Shown here: positions 15,835 through 23,286 of the stretch, piece after piece
Layout of the letters: the number at the start of each line of letters is the position of its first letter
How positions within the stretch are numbered: the stretch's first letter is position 1
Source: SIAQ01 sp964484265
GTDB taxonomy: Bacteria > Planctomycetota > Planctomycetia > Gemmatales > Gemmataceae
Direction of reading: 5' to 3'
DNA length: 64,000 nucleotides
Assembly: GCA_964484265.1 (NCBI GenBank)
Contig: CAZAFH010000016.1
Location: 1 to 64,000 of the forward strand
Made by a program: the position numbers and the translations under genes
Notes under the pieces: generated by a model
Databases searched by the model: none
Seen by the model: the letters and a program-made list of their open reading frames with translations, nothing else
Told to the model about the DNA's origin: nothing

Positions 15835-16545
15835 CTAAACCGCGTGCGGCAGAATACCGACGGCGGCGGCGAGCACCATCGCGGCGGTTTCGGTGCGCAG
15901 GATGCGCGGGCCGAGATTCACGGCATTCCAGCCGAGGGCGACCGCGTGAGCCACCTCGGCGTCGGTTAGTCCGCCTTCGGGGCCGACGAGGATGCGTACC
16001 GCGCTGCCGAATTCCGGCGTCACCGATTCCTTTGAAACATACGGATGCGCGACCAGGCCGATTTCGGTAAGCTTGCGCGTTTCGCAAAAGCTGCGTACGG
16101 GCATCGGGTCGGCGATTGTCATTAGGCGATTTCGGCCACATTGTTTGCTGGCTTCGATGACGTATCTCTCCAGTTTATCCCGTTTGCCGTCGCGCGGAAA
16201 ATTTGCCGAGTGTTCGCATTCAATTGGCGTGAAGCTGGCGACACCGAGTTCGGTGAGTTTTTCGATCAGGAATTGCACGCGATCGCCCTTCGGAAGAGCG
16301 ACGCCAGCATGTACGGGCGTTTTGCGCTCGCGCTCGGGAGATTCAAACGTGTCGATTTCGAGCAGAACTTCACGGCGGTCTGCGTAGACGACGCGGGCGG
16401 GGTATTGGTTTCCATCGCCGTTGAATAGGCAAACGAGGTCGCCGGCGCGGAGTCGGCATACCGTCGCAAGATGGTGAGCCTCGGGTCCGTCCAGTTGGAC
16501 TTGACCCGGCGCGAGAGGCAAATTGACGTAAAATCTTTCTGACAT
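15835..16545 (-). CDS. rsmE: 16S rRNA m3U1498 methyltransferase RsmE
   Basis: A 236-residue protein of the right length for RsmE. The N-terminal PUA-like part opens MSERFYVN and has GPEAHHLATVCRLRAGD; the C-terminal SPOUT knot has ILVGPEGGLTDAEV and NLGPRILRTETAA, the S-adenosylmethionine-binding loops. It methylates U1498 of 16S rRNA in the small subunit. It is divergent from the gene at 16626 with an 80-bp gap, which contains a possible promoter (TTGACG...TATGGT) for that gene. Confidence 0.95.
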   Translation of the reverse strand: MSERFYVNLPLAPGQVQLDGPEAHHLATVCRLRAGDLVCLFNGDGNQYPARVVYADRREVLLEIDTFESPERERKTPVHAGVALPKGDRVQFLIEKLTELGVASFTPIECEHSANFPRDGKRDKLERYVIEASKQCGRNRLMTIADPMPVRSFCETRKLTEIGLVAHPYVSKESVTPEFGSAVRILVGPEGGLTDAEVAHAVALGWNAVNLGPRILRTETAAMVLAAAVGILPHAV

Positions 16546-16625
16546 TTATGGTAAGCTATGATCCGGACCTTGCCTGGACGAGAGTAGATCGTCCCTACTT
16601 TTGCTGAACGGATTCGCAAGTCGGG

Positions 16626-17342
16626 ATGGGCATCATGGCGAAGAAATCGAATGACGGGTCGCTGCAAACGACCAAGCAAATGCTGGATGAGTTGGATGCC
16701 TTGATGGAGCAGATGCTTGCGCTGCCCGTCAATGAGCCCGACGCCGTGCCGCCGTTTCCGAAGAGCGTTGTGAAAGGCCCGAATTTGGCCGCCACGCTGA
16801 CGCTTTTGAATCCGCCGCCGGAGGAAAAACCGGCGATCGAATTAGCGGCGCAACCCGAAGCGAAATCGCCTCCGCAACCCTCGGCAACCGTCGAGCCGAA
16901 GAAGCCGAAGCAGAAATTGGCCGATGCCCCCGTCGCCGCACCGCCGGCTCCGCCGCCGAAGGCCAAGCCTGAACAATGGAAGACGCACCCGGTCCTGAAT
17001 CCGCCGCACGTATTCAATCAGCCGAGCGAATCGGACGATGAATCCGAAGAAACCGAGCAGCCCCAACCGTTGACGAACACGGTCCTGCCGCCCAGTGCGC
17101 TGGCGCGGATCGAGCCCCTGTTGGCCGAGGTGCCTGAGACCTCGACGCCCACGGCATCAAACGTGCTCCACGCGCCGCTGGTCTGGGTGAATGAGGCTTT
17201 CGACGCCGTCACATCGATCTTTTGGGGAACCGGGTGGACGCGCGTAGCTGCGGGCCGATTGTTCCTGGGCGTTTCAGGTATCGTGTTGATCCTTGTCGCC
17301 ATCGGCTGGGCACTGGTCGATTGGAAAGGCTGGCATTGGTAG
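16626..17342 (+). CDS. Proline-rich protein with C-terminal membrane anchor
   Basis: I do not recognise a named family. The 238-residue product has a short N-terminal helix (TTKQMLDELDALMEQMLALP), a long Pro/Ala/Glu/Lys-rich disordered middle (about 35-150), an amphipathic piece and one C-terminal transmembrane helix (about 212-232) followed by a Trp-rich tip. This layout suggests a cytoplasmic, tail-anchored or single-pass protein with an extended linker. It heads a run of co-directional genes continuing to 20272. An ATG three codons downstream (16635) is an alternative start. Confidence 0.75.
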   Translation: MGIMAKKSNDGSLQTTKQMLDELDALMEQMLALPVNEPDAVPPFPKSVVKGPNLAATLTLLNPPPEEKPAIELAAQPEAKSPPQPSATVEPKKPKQKLADAPVAAPPAPPPKAKPEQWKTHPVLNPPHVFNQPSESDDESEETEQPQPLTNTVLPPSALARIEPLLAEVPETSTPTASNVLHAPLVWVNEAFDAVTSIFWGTGWTRVAAGRLFLGVSGIVLILVAIGWALVDWKGWHW

Positions 17343-17510
17343 CACAAGTTCATAACATGTTTGCATAGCAACGCATAGAGAGTGGCGAGTAGGACGTGAA
17401 TTCCGGAAAAATCCGCTGACCGTCAAAGAACCCTTCCGCTCCGGCGAATTACCCTCTATCGGCTAATATTTTCCCGCTACTTTGTTTTGGCTTCGTGGAG
17501 TTGCAAGATC

Positions 17511-18095
17511 ATGAGTTCGGCTCCGACTGGCAGTCCAACAATCGCGCCGCGGGAGCCTGAGCCATGGGCCGCATTTCTTAGCTACTTGATCCCGGGTCTC
17601 GGTCAGATCGTGCAGGGGCGTTACGGCAAAGGCGCGTTGTTCATGACGGCGCTTCTGGGCATGTTCATGCTCGGCCAGGCGATGGGCGACTGGAGCAACG
17701 TCTACATCTACGCAGATGCGAACGACGTGAACCGCGGCCCCAAGACTGCAGGCGCTCTCGCGAATCGCTGGCATTTCGCCGGGCAGTTCTGGATCGGCGT
17801 CGCAGCCTGGCCGGCCCTCTTGCAGCATTTCGAAGTCTGGATTCCAGGCCGCGATAAGTACCCGCTCATCGACAATTATCAGCGCATGCCCAAGGAGGCC
17901 GACGTCAACGCACTCTTCCAGAATAGCGACAAGACGCCGGACCTCGGCTGGGTCTACACGGTCATCGCAGGCATGCTGAACCTGCTGGTGATCTACGACG
18001 CCTACGCTGGTCCGATGTTTCCGTCCAACAAACGCCGAACCGGTGATGACAATCCGACTCCCCCTGCTGAGACCAAACCGGAGGGAACGGCATGA
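17511..18095 (+). CDS. DUF6677-type multi-pass membrane protein
   Basis: A 194-residue membrane protein with about four hydrophobic segments. The start PWAAFLSYLIPGLGQIVQGR resembles the opening of TM2/DUF6677 membrane proteins, and the gene order (followed by a small two-helix protein) looks typical for planctomycetes. The C-terminal tail is hydrophilic and Pro-rich. It overlaps the next gene by four bases, so the two are translated together. Function unknown. The start at 17511 is chosen since it opens the conserved part. Confidence 0.75.
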   Translation: MSSAPTGSPTIAPREPEPWAAFLSYLIPGLGQIVQGRYGKGALFMTALLGMFMLGQAMGDWSNVYIYADANDVNRGPKTAGALANRWHFAGQFWIGVAAWPALLQHFEVWIPGRDKYPLIDNYQRMPKEADVNALFQNSDKTPDLGWVYTVIAGMLNLLVIYDAYAGPMFPSNKRRTGDDNPTPPAETKPEGTA

Positions 18096-18283
18096 TCCTG
18101 TTCGCCATGTCGATTTACTGGCATTTGCCCTTCATGCTATTGCTCATCAGCCTGGTCTACAGCGCGACGCGCCACGAAGATTGGGACGACATCCTCGTCG
18201 AGGCCTTTCGCTGGGGCATCCGCATGTTCGGTTTCATGGCTCTGGTCGGAATCGTTCTTTTTGGCGTCACCTACCTTTTGTGA
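18092..18283 (+). CDS. Small two-helix membrane protein
   Basis: A 63-residue protein with two predicted transmembrane helices (about 5-24 and 43-62) joined by a short charged loop containing HEDWDDIL. ATGA overlap with the DUF6677-type gene upstream implies translational coupling and probably a complex between the two. No known domain. Confidence 0.75.
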   Translation: MILFAMSIYWHLPFMLLLISLVYSATRHEDWDDILVEAFRWGIRMFGFMALVGIVLFGVTYLL

Positions 18284-18315
18284 TCGTTCTTGTCCAAGCT
18301 CCGTAGGCGGTCGCG

Positions 18316-19650
18316 GTGTCCGAGAATAGCAACGACACATTCCGCTGGCAGGCATTTTTTCAGCACGCCGGGCAACCGGTGTTTCTGCTCAATCGGCGTC
18401 GCCAGGTTCTCTTTGTCAATCGAGCCTGGGAAGCCTGTACCGGACTGAAATTCTCCGAGGTTCGCGGCCGTGCTTGCCGGCGCCGGGCAGCATCCGCAAG
18501 GCTCGATCGCGCCGACGGATTGCTCGCAGCGTGCGCTCCGCCGATCGAATCGCTTCACGGGCAAACGTTGACGAGTCGGCGGCGCGTACCGGGCAGCGCT
18601 AACTGGTGGGAGATCCAGTTCATTCCACTCGCCGACAGCGAGCATCTCCTGGGTATTCTCGGCATCATCCGCGTTTTGCCGGCGCCGACGGCACCAGCAT
18701 TCACTCTGCCGCCAAAACTTGTCGCCTTGCGTGATCGTTTGGCGTCGCGATTTCAATGGACGGAAAGCGCCGACAGCACGCCTGCAGTCGCGCGCATGCA
18801 CGCTCAGGCGTCACTCGCAAGCAAGCTGGATGTGCCGATCTGTATCGTCGGCGAACCAGGCACGGGCAAGGAATGGCTGGCGCGAGCGATCCATCAAGCC
18901 AGCGGGCGACGCCAGCATCCGTTCGCGTGTCTCGATGCCCGTCTGATTCCCGCCGAACTCTTGAGTGACGTGTTGTTTGGCTCGCGCAGCCGGCAGGCGG
19001 CGTTGGGAACCGTTCTATTGCGTTCCGCGAGTTCGATGCCTCGCGAATTGCAGGCGAGGCTGGCGGAGAGACTGCAGTCGCGGGAGTTCGCCGATTTCCC
19101 GCGTGTTATCGTTAGCCAGAGTGGCGATCCGAGCGTCGAGATTCGAGCAGGCCGGCTGTTGGCGGAATTCCATTACGCCGCCAGCGCCTTGACGATCGAG
19201 ATTCCACCGTTGCGGGAGCGATTGGATGAGCTTGATCGTCATCTCGATGCCTTTCTTCAACGAGTGGGTCGATTGCAACCGCATGCCGTGACGGGCCTCT
19301 CCAAGGAGGCGATCCAATCGCTCCGCACCTACGCCTGGCCGGAGAACTTCCGCGAGTTGCTGGAAGTGGTGGCCGAGGCGTGTCGGCGTGCCAAGACCGA
19401 GCAAATCGAATTGGCCGATCTACCGTTCTACATGAAACAGGGTAAACTCCCTGCGGAGAGGCGGCTGCCCCTCGATACTCTGCTGGAGCAGGTGGAGCGC
19501 CGGTTGATCGGCCTGGCGATGCGTTTGACGCAGGACAATCACACGCGGGCGGCGGAGCTTCTGGAAATATGGCGTCCGCGTTTGATTCGCCGCCTGGAGA
19601 AATTCGGCGAACAGGAGCCAGTGCCGAAACCGGAGGACGGATCGAGCTAA
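18316..19650 (+). CDS. PAS plus degenerate NtrC-type AAA ATPase plus Fis-like HTH
   Basis: A 444-residue protein with an N-terminal PAS domain (about 10-115), an AAA region (about 155-390) like sigma-54 activators and a C-terminal Fis-like helix-turn-helix (about 395-435). Walker A is intact (GEPGTGKE, 179-186). The GAFTGA loop that contacts sigma-54 is absent (FGSRSRQAALGT instead), the Walker B acidic pair is lost (GTVLLRSASSMP), and the arginine-finger region is altered (AEFHYAAS). It therefore probably cannot hydrolyse ATP or open sigma-54 promoters, and may bind DNA as a sensor or repressor. Start is GTG. It lies in a tight cluster with a pseudo-receiver and a ferredoxin. Confidence 0.8.
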   Translation: MSENSNDTFRWQAFFQHAGQPVFLLNRRRQVLFVNRAWEACTGLKFSEVRGRACRRRAASARLDRADGLLAACAPPIESLHGQTLTSRRRVPGSANWWEIQFIPLADSEHLLGILGIIRVLPAPTAPAFTLPPKLVALRDRLASRFQWTESADSTPAVARMHAQASLASKLDVPICIVGEPGTGKEWLARAIHQASGRRQHPFACLDARLIPAELLSDVLFGSRSRQAALGTVLLRSASSMPRELQARLAERLQSREFADFPRVIVSQSGDPSVEIRAGRLLAEFHYAASALTIEIPPLRERLDELDRHLDAFLQRVGRLQPHAVTGLSKEAIQSLRTYAWPENFRELLEVVAEACRRAKTEQIELADLPFYMKQGKLPAERRLPLDTLLEQVERRLIGLAMRLTQDNHTRAAELLEIWRPRLIRRLEKFGEQEPVPKPEDGSS

Positions 19651-19664
19651 CGTGCCGTTCCACC

Positions 19665-20033
19665 ATGCAACAAACGCAAATCCTGACATTTGGACTCACT
19701 GGCATCGCCATCGAGAGCTTGCGCGAGTTGGCAACCTCTCGGCGAATTTGGCTGCGCGAGACGAGTCACGCCGAGGCGTGTCAGAATCTGCTCCAGGAAG
19801 GTCCGACCGTTTTCATCGTGCAGCTGGGTCGCGATCTGGAGCGGGAATTGTCGCTCGTCGAATTGGCCCATGAGTGCTCGCCGCGCTCGGCGACGATCGT
19901 CATCGGCGAAACCGACAACGCCGCCCTCGCCGGCCTGGCGTGGGAAATTGGCGCGGCATATGTGTTGTTTCCGCCGACGCCCGTGGAAAGGCTGGCCGAG
20001 ATCGTGACGTTCATGCTTCGGGAGCCGAATTGA
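19665..20033 (+). CDS. Pseudo-receiver domain protein
   Basis: A 122-residue protein with the size and strand-helix rhythm of a CheY-type receiver, but without the phosphorylation residues: the usual Asp is Gln53 (in VFIVQLG), the usual Thr/Ser is Gly81 (in TIVIGETD), and the usual Lys is in a PPTP stretch (about 103-106). It therefore should not be phosphorylated and may act by protein contact. It starts 14 bp after the degenerate AAA regulator and its stop overlaps the start of the ferredoxin gene (TGATG). The start at 19665 avoids a long overlap with the preceding gene. Confidence 0.65.
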   Translation: MQQTQILTFGLTGIAIESLRELATSRRIWLRETSHAEACQNLLQEGPTVFIVQLGRDLERELSLVELAHECSPRSATIVIGETDNAALAGLAWEIGAAYVLFPPTPVERLAEIVTFMLREPN

Positions 20034-20272
20034 TGGCGAACGACAGGAACCGCCGAGTCGTCGAGACCCACTGGCGCCGCGTCGAGTTGCCGATGGTCAG
20101 GGCGTCGCTTTGCACGGGGTGCGGTTGGTGCGTCGAGACCTGTCCCACGCAATGTTTGGCGATGGGCAAGCACTTGCCTCGGCTGCCGAGACCGCTGGAT
20201 TGCGTGAGCTGCACGCTCTGCGCGTTGATCTGCCCTGCGGATGCAATCGAAATGCGAGCGGCCGCGGCTTAG
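20033..20272 (+). CDS. Small 2[4Fe-4S] ferredoxin
   Basis: A 79-residue protein with two complete cysteine sets: CTGCGWCVETCP (Cys27, 30, 33, 37) and CVSCTLCALICP (Cys57, 60, 63, 67), typical of a cytoplasmic 2[4Fe-4S] ferredoxin. The first 25 residues are basic and lack the fold. Its ATG overlaps the preceding stop (TGATG), so it is translated with the pseudo-receiver gene, linking electron transfer to the regulatory proteins in this cluster. Confidence 0.9.
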   Translation: MANDRNRRVVETHWRRVELPMVRASLCTGCGWCVETCPTQCLAMGKHLPRLPRPLDCVSCTLCALICPADAIEMRAAAA

Positions 20273-20275
20273 CTC

Positions 20276-20462
20276 GGATTTCTCACCACAGAGAGCACCG
20301 AGAGCACAGAGAGAGGAAAAGAGGAAAACGAAGAACATAGGGAGGATCGATGAAAAGCACATCGTCTTTTTCTCGATCAGAGGTTCAATGTTGCTAGTTG
20401 CCGCGTGTCAATTACTTCGCATTTCTCCGTGTTCTCAGTGTTCTCTGTGGTGAGAAATGCAG
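20276..20462. repeat. CACCACAGAG inverted-end repeat, copy 1
   Basis: A 187-bp element whose ends are inverted: TTTCTCACCACAGAGAGCAC on the left and GTGTTCTCTGTGGTGAGAAA on the right. The interior includes TAGGGAGGATCGATGAAAAG. A second copy, inverted and interrupted, is at 34746-35025. The flanking motif is a widespread intergenic repeat in many bacteria. No gene inside. Confidence 0.75.
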
Positions 20463-20534
20463 GTGAGTACCCACACAGGCAAGAATGTCTGTGCCTCTTT
20501 TCATCCCGCGAAATGTAAAGCGAAACTCCAAATC

Positions 20535-21155
20535 CTACCACTCGCCGCTGCCGACGCGTTCAAAGGCGCTGCCGACGCCAAGGCGATAGCAAAACTGATC
20601 GAAGTTCTCGCGATGGCTCGGATCGGTGCTGTGCAGATGCTCGGCTTCGGTGATGAGCTTCATCTTGTCGTTTCGGCGAATGCCGTGCTCGCGCATCACC
20701 CGTTCGAATGGTTTGAGATCCGATGCATACACAACGAGAAGCTTGTGCTCGTCGAACTGGACCTCCATCGGTCCATCGGTGGACATGATGGCGATGCCGG
20801 TGCAGCCATCGTGAGTCAGAAGTTCTTCGTAGTCGCAGCAGTGGCTTTTGAGGACGGGCAGATCCATCGCTTCGCGGAAGAGGTCGAGATGCTGATTGCC
20901 CTTGGCGTCGTGGCTCGTTTCGAGAACGACATCGACGACCTCGCCCAGCGGATCGAGCAGATCGAGAAACATTTCAAAAAGCCGCTCGCGCGAAATCGAT
21001 GCCGCGAGGACAGGCACCTCGAAATTCGCTTTCGCGTCACGGTAGGTCTCGATGCGATAACCCTGCGTCGGTTTTACCGTCAGCGATTGGCCGGGACGGA
21101 TCGCGTCGGTCAGCCAAAAATCGCCGTATCGATCCACATGCAAATGATCGGACAT
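20535..21155 (-). CDS. Hypothetical protein, about 206 residues
   Basis: I do not recognise the family. The product is soluble and acidic, with no signal peptide or membrane segment. The opening DHLHVDRYGDFWLTDAI looks like a small beta domain; the middle (HCCDYEELLTHDGCTGIAIM) and DEHKLLVVYASDLKPFERVM suggest an alpha/beta fold. Coding character is convincing (no antisense rival with sensible composition). A start five codons upstream (21170) is possible; GGAAAC before 21155 favours the latter. It is divergent from the FAD oxidoreductase gene. Confidence 0.65.
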   Translation of the reverse strand: MSDHLHVDRYGDFWLTDAIRPGQSLTVKPTQGYRIETYRDAKANFEVPVLAASISRERLFEMFLDLLDPLGEVVDVVLETSHDAKGNQHLDLFREAMDLPVLKSHCCDYEELLTHDGCTGIAIMSTDGPMEVQFDEHKLLVVYASDLKPFERVMREHGIRRNDKMKLITEAEHLHSTDPSHRENFDQFCYRLGVGSAFERVGSGEW

Positions 21156-21170
21156 GGATGTAGTTTCCAT

Positions 21171-21482
21171 AACGCTGGCACCTCGCGCTCGGTTTTCGAG
21201 GACTTGGCCGTTCTGCTCAGTTCCGACCGCGAGGGGAAAGGCGGCACATTAAACATAGCTCGCGAATCGCACCAAGGCCAACCCTCCGCACAAATTCTAC
21301 GCATGAACTGGAGGAAAAATAGAAATTCGTCGCGAAATGTTCGAATGTTCCGTGTAGACCCTATCGGCTAGGTAATTTTGCGACAAAATCTCCAAATAAC
21401 ATGCGAAAATTGCGACAAGATGCGCGGTAATACGAATTGTGCGGAATCTAGCGAATTTGAGGATTTTGCCCGAGGCGATACC
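21171..21482. other. Divergent intergenic region with a palindrome
   Basis: No gene. A perfect palindrome ATTTTGCGACAAAAT lies at 21375-21389, and TTGCGACAAG repeats the core about 35 bp downstream at 21410. This pair could be a repressor site for the oxidoreductase gene starting at 21483, but nothing shows which regulator. No clear promoter boxes. Confidence 0.35.
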
Positions 21483-22271
21483 ATGCGGTTACTCATCGTC
21501 GGCGGCGGTCTGTTTGGCTCGCTTGCGGCTGTGCTGGCGCGATCGCGCGGCATCGAAACGCTCGTCTTCGATCCCGCGCTGCAGGGTGCGGCGTCGTCGG
21601 CGGCGGCAGGCATCTTCTCGCCGAACTGGGTCAGCGCCAAGATGAAGCCGCAATTCGACCGCGCCCTCCCGATGCTCGATCGCCATTTCGGCATTCGCCA
21701 GCTCGAATTGATTCGCGACGACGGCTTGGCGGAATCCTATTCGTGCGTCTCGCCGACGCAGATTCTGGATCCCGCTCCGATTCGAAAAACCGTCACGGCC
21801 GTGGGCGATGGCTGGCTCGAAACCGACGGCGAACGCCACGAAGGCTGGGTCTACATCGCGGCCGGCGTGTGGTGCCGCCAATTCGCGCCGGACCTGCAAC
21901 TCACGAGCAAAGCCGGGGCGGCCTTCGTGTATTCCGGTGAGAAGCAGGGTCGTATTCGGCAGATCGCGTACGGCCGGCAAGCGATTGGCTTCGTGCGCGA
22001 TGCGGGTACGACGCACTTCACCGACGGCACCGCGGAAGTGGAGTACCGCGAATCTCACGACCAAATCACGCTCGATCGGGCGCGTCAACTCGGATTGACC
22101 GATCCGCCATTGAAGCGAATCTGGGGACGCCGACCTTACACGCCAGGCGGGCCGGTCTTCAAGCAGCTTGGCGAACGGACCTGGCTAGCGACCGGCGGCA
22201 GAAAAATGGGAACCATCCTCGGCGCGTCTTTCGCCCGGCGACTCGTGGAGGAGGAATTGCTCCGCCACTGA
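21483..22271 (+). CDS. FAD-dependent oxidoreductase (DAO/ThiO-like)
   Basis: A 262-residue FAD oxidoreductase of the D-amino-acid-oxidase type. The FAD dinucleotide motif is LLIVGGGLFGSLAA at the N-terminus; the C-terminal part has a RRPYTPGGPVF region and a TGGRKMGTILG flavin-contact loop as in glycine oxidase-like proteins. It is shorter than typical ThiO (about 370), mostly through a reduced substrate domain. Its 3' end is 5 bp from the convergent esterase gene. The start at 21483 is preferred over one 35 codons upstream since the FAD motif begins immediately. Confidence 0.82.
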   Translation: MRLLIVGGGLFGSLAAVLARSRGIETLVFDPALQGAASSAAAGIFSPNWVSAKMKPQFDRALPMLDRHFGIRQLELIRDDGLAESYSCVSPTQILDPAPIRKTVTAVGDGWLETDGERHEGWVYIAAGVWCRQFAPDLQLTSKAGAAFVYSGEKQGRIRQIAYGRQAIGFVRDAGTTHFTDGTAEVEYRESHDQITLDRARQLGLTDPPLKRIWGRRPYTPGGPVFKQLGERTWLATGGRKMGTILGASFARRLVEEELLRH

Positions 22272-22276
22272 TTCGC

Positions 22277-23176
22277 TTACCTGCTCACGCCCAGATGCTT
22301 GTCGAACCAGTCGGCCATCAATCTCACGTCGTCGGCCATTTTGGTCCAGCCGTGACCGTGCCGCTTGCGCACGACCAGTTCGAATGGAATCTCGGCTTCT
22401 TTGTACTTTGCCATGATTAACTCGGATTGTTGAATCGGAACAAGCCAGTCGGCGTCGCCGTGGAAGATGAGCGTCGGAGCCGACGATTTCGACACGCGGT
22501 AGACGGGTGACACCTTCTTGATGAGGGCGATTCGCTCCTCGGCACTCACAGGGACGTAGAGATTTTTCGTAAGCTCGAGTTTACGGTAATCGAATGCCGG
22601 GGCGACAGGACGAAAGAGATCGCCGGTGATGCTGACGCCGGATTTGCCGAAATTGAGAAAATCGGTCGGCGGGCAGAAGCAACCGACAGCCGCCACTCTG
22701 CCCACGCCCGTGGCCGTCCCCTGCAAAAGCGCGAGGTGCCCGCCTGCAGACATCCCGGCGGCAGCGAGTTTTTCGGGGTCCACGCCGTATTTCTTCGCGT
22801 ATTTCTTCACGAACTGAACCGAGGCATCGATGTCTTCCGCCGCGTCGAGATTCGTAAAGAACGGCTGGCTGCGATGGATGACCGCGAACACCGTATACCC
22901 ACGGGCAACGAGCGGCGGCACGAACACGGGCCGATACACTGCAAGCATGTTCTTGTCCGAAACCCAGCCGCCACTAACGCACAGAATGACGCCTCGGCCA
23001 ACGGACTTCTCTTTCGGAGCGAACACGTCGAGCGTCAGCGAGACACCCTGTTTGCGGGCATAGATCACATCCTCTGTGTGGGCTAGAGTCTCAACCGCGT
23101 CCTTCTTCGCGGTCGGCTCCGCGGCGGCGATCAACGGTAGTAGCAACAATGCAATTGAAAGAAGTCGGTGCAGCAT
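22277..23176 (-). CDS. Secreted alpha/beta hydrolase (BD-FAE/esterase-like)
   Basis: A 299-residue exported esterase with a signal peptide (1-19) and one alpha/beta-hydrolase domain. The catalytic triad is visible: Ser in AAGMSAGGHLAL, Asp in IFHGDADWLVP and His in RKRHGHGWTK; the oxyanion sequence is CVSGGWVSD. It resembles the BD-FAE/acetylesterase group that removes acyl groups from plant-type glycans; the natural substrate is not known. It converges on the oxidoreductase gene with a 5-bp gap and no terminator. Confidence 0.88.
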   Translation of the reverse strand: MLHRLLSIALLLLPLIAAAEPTAKKDAVETLAHTEDVIYARKQGVSLTLDVFAPKEKSVGRGVILCVSGGWVSDKNMLAVYRPVFVPPLVARGYTVFAVIHRSQPFFTNLDAAEDIDASVQFVKKYAKKYGVDPEKLAAAGMSAGGHLALLQGTATGVGRVAAVGCFCPPTDFLNFGKSGVSITGDLFRPVAPAFDYRKLELTKNLYVPVSAEERIALIKKVSPVYRVSKSSAPTLIFHGDADWLVPIQQSELIMAKYKEAEIPFELVVRKRHGHGWTKMADDVRLMADWFDKHLGVSR

Positions 23177-23286
23177 CGATTGTTCTCAACCAAGTAGGTC
23201 CCGCGAGCCGAGCGGTACCTGGGGACGCTAGGACATTTTAGGTTCTACAGGTCCGGCTCGGCTCGCCGAATCCTTCCTCTGAAGCG

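Noticed and set aside
20276..20462. CRISPR-like spaced repeats
   Set aside because: The repeated GAGCAC/GAGAAC units form one inverted-end element; there is no regular repeat-spacer array and no cas gene.
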